Of a stretch of 64,000 nt of DNA, positions 1-12,007 are shown in pieces (the stretch's first letter is position 1; each line of letters starts with the position of its first letter). The stretch comes from Auriscalpium vulgare. Its lineage: Eukaryota > Basidiomycota > Agaricomycetes > Russulales > Auriscalpiaceae. Position numbers and translations under genes: made by a program. The notes under the pieces were generated by a model, which saw only the letters and a program-made list of their open reading frames with translations, did no database searches and was not told the origin of the DNA. The stretch lies in assembly GCA_019915015.1 (NCBI GenBank), contig JAHBBC010000001.1:930001-994000 (forward strand). Reading direction: 5' to 3'.

Positions 1-563
1 CGTGGTCATCGAGAAGATCTGAGAATTTCGACCCGGACAGAATGCGCCGGGCGAAGCTGGCGCCAGCAATCTGCTCCATGATATCGCGCATAGAGACAAG
101 CATACTACGGGCAGTCAGCCCCTAGAATACTGACAGCAGCGTGCGGACGTACAGCTCGAACTTAGTGATGCTATCGAGCAACTCTTGAGGCGCATCGTCC
201 CACTTGTCTTCCATTGCTCCCTCGAGCTCGCACAGGATCGCGGCAGCGCGTTGCGCGAGACGGAGACAGCGATCGCGATGGGTTTGGACGCGCTGGATCA
301 CGGGTGGCATTGAGCACTAGTTCGCGGGTGCGGACGTGACGAACACGTACCGTGTATGCGTCCAAGACGCTTATGAGAGCCGTCGCGGCGGCCGACACTG
401 CGGGAATCGGCACGACAGTCGTGACCTGCGCGATCAGGCTCGTCAGCGACACCGCGGCGTCCAGCACGGGCGATGCGGCAGGGCGCCGAATCCTCTGGAC
501 GGAGAACGTTGTAGTTGAGCCTTGCTGAGCGATAGCAGTCGATCCACGTATAGAAAGTGGCAT
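1..563 (-). pseudogene. MLKL/Cbl-N-like four-helix domain protein, second copy, cut by window edge
   Basis: Minus-strand start at 563 gives a protein beginning MPLSIRGSTAIAQQ. It then has the helical segment SPVLDAAVSLTSLIAQV and, after short introns, HRDRCLRLAQRA, DKWDDAPQELLDSI and RDIMEQIAGASFARR. This is the pattern of the fungal N-terminal domain related to the MLKL and Cbl-N four-helix bundles, which in Agaricomycetes sits in front of kinase-like or NACHT modules. The same exons occur in the right arm at 5,823-6,420. Splice sites look intact in the part visible here, but the gene runs off the window, so whether it carries the downstream kinase-like part is unknown. It is typed pseudogene only because it is partial; it may be functional. 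Confidence 0.6.
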
Positions 564-2010
564 GTTGGTAGTGGAAGCTGTTCGGAGACGATGTTTGTGT
601 GAAGCAGGTGGCTGGTGGGCGTAGAGAAGAGGAAGCAGGCGGGGTGGCGTGGATGGGGACCCGGCGCAAATCCCTTTGTGGACGCTTATGGCGATGGCTT
701 GAGCGGCACGGGTACGCGGGGCGAGGCCACTTCTGCCCACCTGTGCATTAGCCGCCGGCGCCCGTTGCATTGTGACGAAAAGCGTACATGTCGGGAAATG
801 TTGTATGTCTGGAAGTCGTCGAGTACAGCCTGCGAGACCTCAGCTCAGGCAGCACAGCGGTAATTTTCGGACATTTGCTTTGACGTCTGAATTTCAAGAC
901 TAGAGTAAAGTGAGGTGGAAGGTGCAGGAAATGTCGTTGTCGCAATTCGTACAAAGAACAACCAAATAAAGTTACACACGTCTTGTTATCAAGACGCGCA
1001 TGAGAAATCGAACGGCGGTCTAAGGGCAACGACCTACCATTCTCATGGATGACCGTAGTCGCATCGGCCTCGTGCATCGCCCTGCTCTACTGCCCGTCCC
1101 ACTCTCATCCACTCGCAACACGCGCATCCTGCGCATTCTTCGCCAACGGGACCAGTGTTTCGGTGTCGCGTTTCGGTATCAAGCGAGATCGTGCCGTACT
1201 TGAGGTCTTGCCCAGCCGGCCGGAGAGCCCTGCCTTCACGCGACTTGCTAGTGATTCGACCTTCAAATGGGGGTCTTGGAGCGAGCAGTGATACGAGAGT
1301 GGCAACCTGCGCGGGGAGTCAGTGAGTACATGGCTGAAAATGACAGGCGCAGCAACTTACCTATAAACCGCTCAAGCATCGATTGTTGTGATGCCTCGCA
1401 ACGAAACCCAGAGGACCGCGTGTTCATTTGGGATCGGCCATGCGTGAGGATACGCGCAGGGTGGCGAGATGATCTTCAGGAAAATCGCGAAGAGATAATC
1501 GGGGAGGGCTCAAGCTCGCGGAGTAGTTTAACCGTCGAAGGGAGTGAAAATTCTATGCAAGTTGTCAGTGAGCGCAGAGTCAAGCGCATCCAACACACCA
1601 ATATTACTCGGCAGATCGTCATCTCCTAGGTGTTCATGTCGATGTCTTGAGGAGGTGGTACGGCTGCCCAGCGTTGCTTGAAGCAGCGCTTGTCGACAGA
1701 CATAGCGGGAAGGTAAGTCTGATTGAATCAGGCATATGACTAGATGAACGTACCAGCTATCTCATACGTGCCGAGACTGATGCCATTGTGACGCAGGCTG
1801 GCCAGAAGTCAGATTCCAGTAGATAATTGCGGACGTGAACGTGAAGACCAAGTTGCGACCGTGCGACTTGGTCGATCCGAGATCTTATGTACCTCCGTCC
1901 ACCATCCGCCAACCATGGCAGCACCTTCGACGATGCTCTCACTCTGTTGGCGTTGTCCAATCTTTTATTGCACGTCGCACTTCAAAATTCCGGCTGTCTG
2001 CTCTCATACA
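1..2010. repeat. Left arm of a large diverged inverted duplication
   Basis: Bases 1 to about 2,010, read in reverse complement, match bases from about 4,360 to 6,390 in the same order. Matching landmarks are the segment around 20-110 against 6,290-6,370, the start region of the helical-bundle gene at 563 against 5,823, a block at 1,555-1,690 against 4,690-4,880, and a block at 1,845-2,000 against 4,365-4,520. The arms differ by many substitutions and indels, so the duplication is not recent. The left arm reaches the window edge, so its true outer end is not seen. Limits are approximate because they were aligned by eye. Confidence 0.85.
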
Positions 2011-4359
2011 CCGAGACCTTCGCGGGCAGATTCAATCGAGCCTGAGAGCCGCCGCGCACCCCCGCCATGATTCGCATACGAACGTCCTGACAGCCCCGTG
2101 GCCCATGGAGGCAACTGCGGAGTGCCATCACCCCGCAAGAGTCTGCGTGCTGACTGACCATCGTGAGTCTGTGAGTTTGTCGGCTATCTTGCCCTCTCTC
2201 ACTGTCTTGGTATGTAGCACCTCGCCGTGTTCTATCGTCCCATGTTGACGTCGCTCGTACGTCTTCCCGGTGTCTACCCGCCCCCTGCGACGACCGCGTC
2301 ATCTTGTTGTCGATTCACACGTGGTGCGGCCTGGCAACTTCCCTCCGTGCCGCCCGCCTCTATGTACCTGCCTCTGCACGCTCAACGGCGGCCAACCCCA
2401 TCGGCTCGCAAAATGACCCGCCTGGTATGTTGCTATCGACTTTCTGTCATTCTCTCTCTAACACTGCACCACAAGGATCGACATGCTCCAGTGGATACTA
2501 CACACACGCCCAATTCTACCCCGACCTTGCAACTGCCCCGATGCGGACCTATGGGACGCCTTCCTACCTCCCCAACCCGCGGTTCGCTCTGGCAGGCCAT
2601 CGATGGGACCACGGGCAAGACGAGACGGCTGCGCTCGTGTAGGACGTTACATACTTCGAGGATGCGGGGCATATATGCACTGCGTGAGCCAGCGAGCGAT
2701 GGTCTAGGTTTTATCGCTGGCGTACTGCAAGGAGTTGGAGCGACAAAACTCTAGCACAAATGCGGGTGCACGCGAAGGGCAGAACAAGCTCTGGGACCGA
2801 GGTGTCGATGAGCGCTTGAGCTGTCGACACGCCGGCGATATTGGACTGTCTGCATGCCCGCCGAGCTTGGACTGTGGTTCAGAAAGGCGCCTTCTTCAAC
2901 GCGATTCGAAAGGATCTGACAAGTACTTGCCGCCTCGCCACCGACAGCCACGCCTGCGTCCACCTCGGCCTCCGTTGCCACCTTCCCCGAACCACGATGC
3001 CCGCTCACGCAGCTCAGCCTGTCGCATACGCAGCTCAGCTTTCCGGCCTCCTCTGGCTGCATAGTAGCTATCCTCCGATTTGTGCATCTTGATCTATTTC
3101 CTATCCATGTATGCCACATTCTCTTTGTCGCAATCCATCTTGCCTCTCTCGGTCATGCGCTCGGGCTGGCTTGACCACGTTGTGCTGACGGGTGAATTCT
3201 GCGGTTATGGATTGTATACATATGTACACGCCGACCCTGCCTCACGATTCCGCACCCTCGAGGCACGTAGCGTCCGGCATGAGCACGTCCCTAATAGTCC
3301 TGGTACCTGTCGTTTGCGTCAACTAACGTCGTGGTGAGCCCCCGCGACCGTGCGTTCGTACATCCTCTATCTTCCTGTTATCTTCCTGTTCAGAGCAAGT
3401 CATTGGGCTGCATTGCTACATGAAGAGTAAACCATACCATAACATCAGCATGTTGTGGCTCATACCGGCGCGGCATGTGTCTGCTCATTGCCTTCAAAAA
3501 CATAATCTTCGACGGTTGTCTGTGTACCCTGTGCGCAGTGCGCACAGTATTCAACACCGGCTGCAAGGTGGCTAACATCAATATCGGTCGCCCGAAAGGA
3601 CACAAACATCACGACGCACCTGTGTGAAACGTCTAGACCAGCGCACCGGAGCGCTTCGACGCAGCCCGTGCCGTCGCCTCCACCGTGCTGCATCGCCCAA
3701 TCTGCTCCTCGCCCACCATAATCGTGACGCACGCGCGAATTACTCCAGCTCGGTGTCGCCGCGCGATCCGGGTGGATGCGCAACCCTCTTGCGTTTACCG
3801 TTTGAGGACCCGGCAAATTAGCGTGGTGGTCAAGGCCCTGCCGGGCGAATTGCGCGCTGCGAGGTCGGCGTAGTGTTGCGAAGCCGGATCGAGTACGGGG
3901 AGAGGGGTGCGACTGGGAGATGGGCGTGCGTGTTCCCAACTTACGGTGTAGTGTTAGAGAGGGAAGTACAGAAAGTCGATAGGCACATACCTTACGTGCT
4001 GCTCAGCGTGTTGATGGAGTTCCTTCACCCTCAAACGCGCAGAGGCAGGTAGAGGCGGCGCGGAGGGTATGGCTCGCAGCGGGGAATGGTGGAGGCATCG
4101 CAGGACGCACGAGCAGCGGGAAGCGCACGGATGACGTCGATGAACATGCGCTGCAAACAAAGACGGTGAGGTAGAGCAAGGCAGCCGGGGAAGACACGAC
4201 TCACGATGGCATGAGCAGATCAAGCAGATGCTCCTGTGCGGGTACCAGGACAGTGTCGATGGTCGAGCGCAGTTGCTAGGGTGCTGTCAGGATGAATTCG
4301 AAGGCGAATCATGGCCAGCTGCTGGCGGCTCGCGGTTGTTGCTCGATTGAAACTACCTC
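2011..4359. other. Spacer between the inverted arms, no gene recognised
   Basis: No reading frame here resembles a family I know, and no spliced chain of exons could be built. Part of it (about 2,068-2,600) resembles 11,330-11,870, suggesting an old dispersed element. The rest is plain GC-balanced sequence with many short frames on both strands. Confidence 0.4.
2068..2600 (+). repeat. Diverged dispersed repeat, copy 1
   Basis: This stretch shares ordered blocks with 11,330-11,870. Near 2,070 is the pattern GATTCGCATACGAACGTCCTG, matched at about 11,330 by a variant differing at a few bases. Near 2,400 is CTCGCAAAATGACCCGCCTG, matched near 11,785 by a close variant. The translated blocks also agree (a Pro-Pro-Gly before a GT splice-like site). 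It is probably an old element or a duplicated exon cluster; its identity is unknown. Confidence 0.4.
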
Positions 4360-6390
4360 GAAGGTGGACAGACGGAACTTTGAGGAGCTACAGAAGTCAG
4401 ATGAGTCACTCTGCCAACGGAGCTGAACGCATAACACGAGGCGGTTGTCCTGCGGATGGTGGATGAAGCAAGAGGATCGGTTTGATTCGGCGACCAGGTC
4501 GCACGGGTGACGGCACGGTCGCACCTTCGTGACAGAGCCCACAACCGACTACACATCTACCGGACTCTGTCTTCTGGTACACGTCTGTTAGGATGGGATC
4601 GGTCTCGGCCCAGAACATCAGTGGTAAGTCCATCCATCCATAGCCTGTTACAGTGGATCTTACCTTCGCACCTTCGCGCGATACGCCGATATCTGTCGAC
4701 AGACAAGCACTGCTTCAAACACGACGCACAACGACAGGCAGCCGTACCACCTCCCCAAGACATCGAGATTAACAACTTGGAGATGATGATCCGCTGAGTA
4801 GGTCGGTGTGTCGGATGCGCAGAACTTGGGGTGCGTCGTTCTCCCGGTTTTGACTCTGCGCTCACTGACGACTTGCATAGATTTTCACTCCCTTCGACGT
4901 TTGAACGACCCCGCGAGCTTGAGACCGAGCTCTCCCCGATTCATTGTTTGCAATTTTCCTGAAGATCGTCTTGCCATTCGGCAACGCGTGTGTATCCTCG
5001 CAAAGTTGCCGAAGCCACATGCATACGCTGTGATCCCTCGCAACGAAACTAGAGGACCGCAATTGAGCATTGAGCGGATGTAGGTGGGCTGCTATGCCTG
5101 TCGCTTTCGAACCCTTCTGAAGATCGGTTCACTGGCGACTCGCGTGAAGACAGGGCTCTGCGGCAGGCTGGGCAAGACTTACCGCGCGATCTCGCTTGGC
5201 ACGGAAACACTGGTCCCGTCGACGAAGAATCGCGTGTTGCGGGTGGACGAGAGTGGTTCGGGCAACGGTATAGCAGGGCGTTGCACAAGGCCGATGGGAC
5301 GAGTGCATCGTGGAACATTCATAAGCATGGTACGTCGTTGCCCTTGTACCGCCTTTCGCTTTCTAATGTTCGTCTTGACAACAAGACGTGTAACCTTACT
5401 CAATCGCTCTTTGTACGCACTGCGACAACGATAGAATGCGCGTTCCACCTCACTTCGCTCCTCCTTGCGCACACGCTTGTCACAAGCCGCAGCCCCTCGA
5501 AGCAAATGTGCGAAAACCACCGCTGTGCTGCCAGAGCCGAGGCTTCGCAGGTCGTACGCGACCTCAGGGCAAGCATTTCCCGGCACGTACGCTTTTCGTC
5601 ACAATGCGACGGGCGCCTGCGGCTAATGGACAGGTACGCGCATGCTAAGCGCTGATGCCTTGTAAGTTGTCGCCCATAAGCGTCCACAAGGGCCCATATG
5701 TCGCCCATACGCATCCACAAGTCCCCATAAGTCCCCATCCCCGCATCCTCGCCTGCTTCCTCTTCTCTGCGCCCACCAGCTACCTACACAAAACATTGTC
5801 CCCGAACAGCTCCCACTACCCCATGCCTCTCTCTATACGCGGTTCGACTGCTATCGCTCAGCAAGCCTCAGCTACGACGTTCTCCGTGCAGAGGATCCGA
5901 CGCCCTGCCGCGTCGCCCGTGCTGGACGCCGCGGTGTCGCTGACGAGCCTGATCGCGCAGGTCGCGACGCTGGCGCCGATTCCTGCAGTGTCGGCCGCCG
6001 CGACGGCTCTCATAAGCGTCTTGGACGCATACACGGTACGTCTTCGACACGTCCGAACCCGTGGACTAGCGCTCAGTCGTCACCCGTGGTCCAGCGCGTC
6101 CAAGCCCATCGCGATCGCTGTCTCCGTCTCGCGCAGCGCGCTGTCTCGGTCCTGTGCGAGCTCGAGGGAACAATGGAAGACAAGTGGGACGATGCGCCTC
6201 AAGAGTTGCTCGATAGCATCGCTAAGTTCGAGCTGTACGTCTGCGCACTGCTGTCAGTGTTCTCCGGACTGACTGTCTGTAGTATGCTCCTTTCTATGCG
6301 CGATACCATGGAGCAGATTGCTGGCGCCAGCTTCGCCCGGCGCCTTTTGTCCGGGTCGAAATTCTCAGAGCTCCTCGATGACCACGAGCG
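4360..6390. repeat. Right arm of the large inverted duplication
   Basis: This is the partner of bases 1-2,010 in opposite orientation. Its outer part contains the first exons of the helical-bundle gene at 5,823, pointing away from the centre as the left copy does. Its inner part contains sequence that would read towards the centre; frames there (for example the minus-strand frame near 4,310-4,540 against the plus-strand frame near 1,835-2,000) share residues such as TK(V/L)RP, CDLV and SKFRLS, so a second, unidentified gene or gene fragment was duplicated with it. Confidence 0.85.
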
Positions 6391-8778
6391 CCGTTTGCAG
6401 GATACGCAGGTGTCCTTCCAGGTGAGACTGATGACTGAATTGGATGTCTTCAGATTGCGCTAATTATGAAACTGCAGCTTACCTCAATGGTTGCTGTACG
6501 GTATGCGCTCCACCTGCAGTCGGCGCAGCTGTCGGATATACGGCAAGTTGTCCTTTCTACTCAGAATAATTATGTCTCGGTATCAAAGGATGCCTTGGGG
6601 GTATGTGTCCTTTTGTAATAGTGTGCTCTCTGTGCTGACCGTCATCTAGTTCCGCAGATATCATCAATCTGATGTTCTGATGCAGAAAATGCACCATCAG
6701 ACAAGTGGTTGGTTATCTGGTACAGCAGAAGGCCTTGTCGAGGGACAGAAGGTCTTAGTAAAGACATATAACAGTACAGCAGCCAAGGTATTTTCAAGCC
6801 TAATCTGGATGTTATCTCTTTCTAATTTGTGTGTGAATTTAGAAGCAATGGGCAGAAGAAGTGAAAATTCTGCAGAGATTCATGTGTGCAGATTCCAAAT
6901 CTCATCTTGATATAATCCTGATCCAATTGAAGGCATGCAAACCTGCCCCAATTAGCTGGATACTCTGATGAGGATGCACCAATTCCTTTCATCTTGCTTA
7001 GAAATGGTGAGATTCTATCAATCTGACTTTCCCAAAGATATGCTAATATTGCTTTTCACAGTTGAAGCATATGACTACGCATCATACATATATGACTCTG
7101 CTCAAGCTGAGGAGCTGTGTTTTGTCATAAAGAAGGCTGGCTTTGTGGTATGTTACTTGATGTTATTGCACAAGACTTTCATGTAGTGACTTGATAAATT
7201 TGTGCAGAATTCAAGTGTCTATGTCAGTGGTGTTTATGGCCATCATCTCCAATCCCAGAGTCTAAAAGCATGCAGCCTGCTGCTTCATTCATTAAGAATA
7301 CCTTGGCATTGAATGATGATCAACTTTGCCTGTTCCTTCTGGTAAAACAATCTCTATGTTTAAACATGTTCTTGAAGTTCTAACACATGACAATCAGAAT
7401 AGCACTTTCACTATGAATGGCAACAAACTTGTTATTGGCTTGCCATCAAAACAAGAAGGAGCCATGTTACTTCCAGTGATCGCGGGATCTACATTGTATG
7501 GCATTGTCCAAAAATGTATGATTGGAGCTGTAAGTTGCCACTAAGAGCCTGAGCACTTTTACTCACCAAATTTATAGCTTCAGAGTAAAACTAGAACAGG
7601 AAGTTATCAATATCTGTCTGAAGAATCCATCTATCATATTGGGTTCTGGGCATCGGCTTACTTAGAAGGTATGGTCAAACTCTTTGTACACACATCTTCT
7701 AAGTATTTATTGTTATTTCAGAGCATCTAGTTAAGGCTTCAACTCGCACAAAAGACGTCGACATCCTTTTGCCACCTGAAGATCTCATACTGGAGTTCCC
7801 ATCGGACTACAAAGTAGCAGATGTTGGTTATTTCACAACCTCAAGCCCTTCTCAATTTTGCATAATTGGCAATCATCTTGAAAAATACCCCGATGCCATA
7901 TATGATGTTAGGGCATCCATGTCATTGAGTGAAAATGCTCTTGACTGGAACAACATTGCCTCTCCTATATTTGAGCGAGGGTACAGTCAAGATTTGTACT
8001 GCTTTGACTCATTGAAATACAAGTCAGTGAATCTGATTGAAAAGTTCAACTTTTGTATGACAGGCTGATGACTTCTTACCATAGATATTCCTGCCAAATA
8101 TCTATCACACCTCCACATGGTGCTGGTTCCAGAAGGCTTCTGACCCTGTTCTGTTTGTGTCGTCTCAAAAAATTTTCCACTGATAGTTGTATGTGGATAA
8201 ACCACTGCTCAAACCTGGGCATTGATGCCATTCCAAGTCAAGGTGACTTCATATCTCTCACTCCCAGATCTTTACTCAACAAGTTGGTGTCTCTAGTTTC
8301 CATGATGTTCAGCACACCTTGGTACTGGCTTGATTGCTCAACAAGTCAAATTGGCAGAAACTCTGAGTCTGGATGCAGACAGCAATTTGAAGAGCTGGAG
8401 TTCAAGCTTGTTGTCACAGTAGACCCAGCAACAAGCAGGATGAACGCCCAGCTAGTTCTCCCATCTGATGCCCTGTGGTGTGGAATATATAACATGTCAC
8501 TCACCTTGGTGGAAGAGTCAAATCCTGCGTAAGTTGCTCCCTAGTTGGTTTCTAACATTGCATCCACTCATGTTATTATGGGTGGTAGATATGAACTTGT
8601 ACAACTTGAGATCCCATGGCCCATTATCAATATCATTCCACCAGAGGAAGATATCATTCCACAAGAGAATGAAGAAACATGGACTGAGGAAATAGGAGGG
8701 AGGCAGATGACATTTACATCATTTACTACAGGCCCCGACACTCAGACGACCATGCCATTGGCTATAGATTGTTATTGA
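5823..8778 (+). CDS. MLKL-like helical-bundle domain fused to a kinase-like domain, multi-exon
   Basis: At least ten short exons can be chained. The N-terminus (5,823-6,420) is a Cbl-N/MLKL-like four-helix domain, with introns at 6,036-6,094 and 6,246 to about 6,293. After an exon around 6,480-6,600 comes a kinase-like N-lobe: VLVKTY (possible beta-3 Lys), KQWAEEVKILQRF (possible helix-C Glu), then, across an intron at 6,884-6,932, ANLPQLAGYSDEDAPIPF. No HRD or DFG motif is visible, so it would be a pseudokinase or only a kinase-derived fold. Further exons give VIGLPSKQEG, a segment with DVGYF, then SYHRYSCQISITPPHGAG, and it ends LAIDCY with a stop at 8,776. The frame stays open throughout; one acceptor (about 7,206 or 7,225) is uncertain. 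The exons from 6,480 on are clearly AT-richer than the first three. Similar proteins are known in mushrooms but uncharacterised. By analogy with MLKL and fungal HeLo/HELL proteins a membrane-acting or signalling role is possible, which is inference. Confidence 0.7.
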
Positions 8779-10457
8779 CTACAACATCCATAGATGCCTG
8801 CAGGATGTCACCTAATAATAGTACTGCGCCCGGTTCAGTTGGTCCATATCTCGGGTAGAAGGCGCTGTTCAGATTGAAGCTGTAAGTATACATGCAGGGT
8901 AGCCCGCAAGGACGGCAGCGCGCTCGACCCCGAGGAGCGCCATGCACTGTGCACGTGTAGATTGACACCGGTTTGTGAACAGCTGTGAACTCATCTTCTG
9001 CGTGTTCTGCAGAGCCTATGGGAAGCGAAGCGGGCGATGCGGTCAGTATCGGGGTGAAGACACGATGAGCGGGACTGCGAGTCTTGCACTCCCTATAAAC
9101 TACTGCTGGATGTGAAAAAGGGCATCCTTGGGGCGTCCAGGACATATCCCAGGTGAGCAATCGTGGAGCTGAAGAGGCAAATCAGAGACCAGGACGCGGA
9201 CATAACAATGGACGTATCTAGAGCATCCTACGTCACCTTCCAACTGCTCGTTATCCTGAACCAGCACCGCCACTTTCCTCGCCGCGAAGGCGGGCCTCCA
9301 ACCCTCCCTCCTTCGCATGCCGTTCCTACTGATGCCAGTTAGATGGCTCATTCGAGATCTTCTCGTGTTGGCTCAACGTCACGACATCGGCATTCGTCTG
9401 CAGCGCGCGTCCTTCTCCGATGCGATCGTGGCCGCCTCTCCAGGACCCTCCCCCGCCGCAAGTCCGTGCGTGGGGCCTCCTCGTGCAAAGGGCCCGTGGT
9501 GCCAGCACCATCCGGCGCAATGAAGAGTCGTGCGAGGCAAATGAGTCGGCAAGTGCATGGTGCTCGGGGAGGGGCCGGCGGCGGAGGCAAATGTGGACGC
9601 AGCAGAGGCGTATGTCGAGCGAGGTGACGCTGTCAGTCACCGTCTCTGGCGTCCAAGTGGCGTCTCTGGATGTCGAAGCGGAGGAGGAGGTGGGCACGGA
9701 GGCGGACGATAGCGCCTGCGATACATATCCAGCGGATGCGACCTGCAGCGCATGATCTTATCCCTATAAAACACAATAGAAAGAAACCGACAGCGGACGC
9801 AAGTCTCTGGGACGCACCTGATGTCCCGGAACCTCATCAGATACGCCTAAGGCCTCCGCCGCCACCTCGATGAGGCTCTATTGCCGTTTGGCGTCAGGGC
9901 TGCCGTGGCACTTTGGATGTCAATATCGCCCGGAAGTTCATCATAGGGTCAGTCTGAGTATGCAGAGGCAACATGCTGAGGCGATGAGGTTGGATACGAG
10001 AAATGGATTTTTGTGCGCAAGGCCCCGAGACGCGGTACCTACTTGTTTGGCTTGCCAAACAAAGAGGCCTCCAACGCCACCTATAGCGCTCAGCATGGTC
10101 ACAGCCTGCAGTCGATATCCGTTAACAAGCACATAGACTTTTCCTCCGTCCTCCCATTGAGACGCAAGGGCTGCCCAGACGGCTGGCTGTGCAGAGCACT
10201 GAGGCGCTTACATCGGAGCCAAACGCATCGTGCCTACTGTCACCGCATATCGCATACGAACTCGAAGCGCCGTGGATGTCTGGCCCAGGCAACAGGCTGT
10301 TTCTCTGTACGTGCTCTGCAGCCTGAACACTTCCCTACTCCGCGCACACTCGCGGAGCGCGGTGACGATGTCCTACGACGGATACCGGGCGAAATGCACA
10401 TCGAGCGATGAAAGGGACCAGAAACGCACATCGGTCCGTCTGACGAGTGAGCAGAGC
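8779..10457. other. Intergenic, no gene recognised
   Basis: Short frames occur on both strands, including proline- and arginine-rich ones at 9,326-9,870 that follow base composition rather than a family. A minus-strand frame at 9,941-10,132 is hydrophobic but too short and without a start context I can defend. The part after about 9,870 could hold upstream or 5' sequence of the GPCR-like gene. Confidence 0.4.
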
Positions 10458-11111
10458 ATGGGGTTGACGGTGCGTGCTTTCGTGTGGAACTAATGGATGG
10501 CAGGCTGACGACGTGCGCAGCTCACAGCGGAGGCGGGATTCGTCAGCATAGTGTCGGTACTACTACTGGTGCTCGTCACGGTGCTCTTCGCGCTCATCGC
10601 AGTGTGTGCTTTTCCCTGCAGTGTAGTCTACTGTAAACTGACAATGCGCTCTAGCGGAATGTGATGCTCTACCGACGAGCATGGGCTCCGGGGACGTGGG
10701 GCCTGCTGCGGGAGCCCATAGATACCTACATGGTGTGTAGTACATTCCCACTTCTCCGCAGCTCAACCAACAACTCCGCTCTCCGCAGCTTGCGCTATAC
10801 ATCTTCGATCTCATCCAAGCACTGGGCGGCGTGTTCGACGTGAAGTGGATCCACTGGAGCTTGGTGCACACCGGCCTGTTCTGCACCGCGCAGGGCGTTC
10901 TGCAGCAGCTGGGCGAGGTCGGCGTCGCGCTCGTGCGACTCTTCCGCGCGTCCACGCGGAGCCTCGCACACATCACCATGGTAGGTCCGCGCCGCCCTCC
11001 TACATCATCTGAGTGAGGACTCACTTAAAGCGCCGGCAGGTTGGGCTCGTCTCGCTCGTGATTTTTGACGTGCTACGGGCACTAGCGGCGGCGGTGGTGT
11101 CCGACACGTAG
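10458..11111 (+). pseudogene. Truncated Agaricomycete GPCR-like (7TM) gene
   Basis: Five exons can be joined: 10,458-10,469, 10,521-10,601, 10,655-10,732, 10,789-10,980 and 11,040-11,111, all with GT-AG introns. They give MGLTLTAEAG, a first hydrophobic helix (SIVSVLLLVLVTVLFALI), RNVMLYRRAW, a second helix around LALYIFDLIQALGGVFDVKW, and the cysteine-containing TGLFCTAQGVLQQLGEVGVAL that leads into helix 3. This arrangement is typical of the large Agaricomycete family of GPCR-like membrane proteins. The frame then departs from the family and stops after about 145 residues, against the roughly 350 or more expected for seven helices. It is therefore a 5' fragment, probably a dead duplicate. 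Confidence 0.65.
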
Positions 11112-12007
11112 CGGACGTACGACGAAGGCTGTGCAGGCGTGCACGGCCTTTGTGTGACAAGTTCGCATCCGAGTCCATGGTATTGTCGTACACGTAATAA
11201 TATCAGGGAAAACGCAGGCTACGGATCGTGCATCGAACTGCACAGCACCTGCGAGAGTCGCAGCGAGACAAGTCGCTGCTGGTGCACTCCTTTGGTTGTA
11301 TCAGGCCACTAGCAGGGCGTCCGCCGCTATGATTCGCCTTCGAACATCCTGGCAACACTACGCCCATTGCCTCAGCTTCGCCCTACTATTGACGCCTTTT
11401 TTTCTTTTTTTTTGGGGGACGAGCGCGTATACACCCATCTGGACTATGGGACTCCGTGCATGATTGACGCTTTCTGGTACTGTACCCGCGCAGGCGCTTC
11501 TGCTTGCTGGTCGACCATTGCGAGTTCCGGGCCTTTGCCGGCTAGCTCGCTCTAATTCAAATTACCTCACCTCACCGCCTTTGTATGACTAGTAGGTAGC
11601 ATAGCAGCTGTCATTGACGCACCGCTGTGCTCTACACTCTCAGGGTAACGTTCTCGTGTGTATCTTCCGCTACTCGTGGGCCTTACTACGTCCCCATCGT
11701 TCTCCGTTACATATGAGCCATCCGGCTGTCGAGCCCCTCCGCGCCTGCCTCTCCGCGCCCGACGGTGCGCAACCTCCATCAACTCGCAGATCGGCCCGCC
11801 TGGTATGGACCTTCGACTTCTTTTCCTCCCTTTACAACAGCTGCACCTGTAGGATTGATATATCTTTTTTTCCGCATTTGATCCTCGCACACTCGCGCTC
11901 ATGGACCCTTTCCTTCCCTGCACGCGCCGTAATGTGCCCTGCAACGAATGGCAGAAGCTTGAACTCGTGATCAACATCATGACAGGATGCGTCTATCTGC
12001 CGAGCAT
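11112..12007. other. Intergenic with an old repeat
   Basis: No gene was recognised. A T-rich run lies at about 11,399-11,413, and the second copy of the dispersed repeat takes up much of the centre. The right end is the 3' flank of the minus-strand MFS gene. Confidence 0.4.
11330..11870 (+). repeat. Diverged dispersed repeat, copy 2
   Basis: Its blocks line up in order with 2,068-2,600, including the ATGATTCGC start block and the Ser-Gln-x(2)-Pro-Pro-Gly coding block followed by a GTATG splice-like site. Divergence is high, so it is an old copy. The family is unknown. Confidence 0.4.

Noticed and set aside
11395..11415. T-run as a terminator or SINE tail
   Set aside because: No promoter boxes or repeat unit precede it; it is a simple homopolymer-like run.
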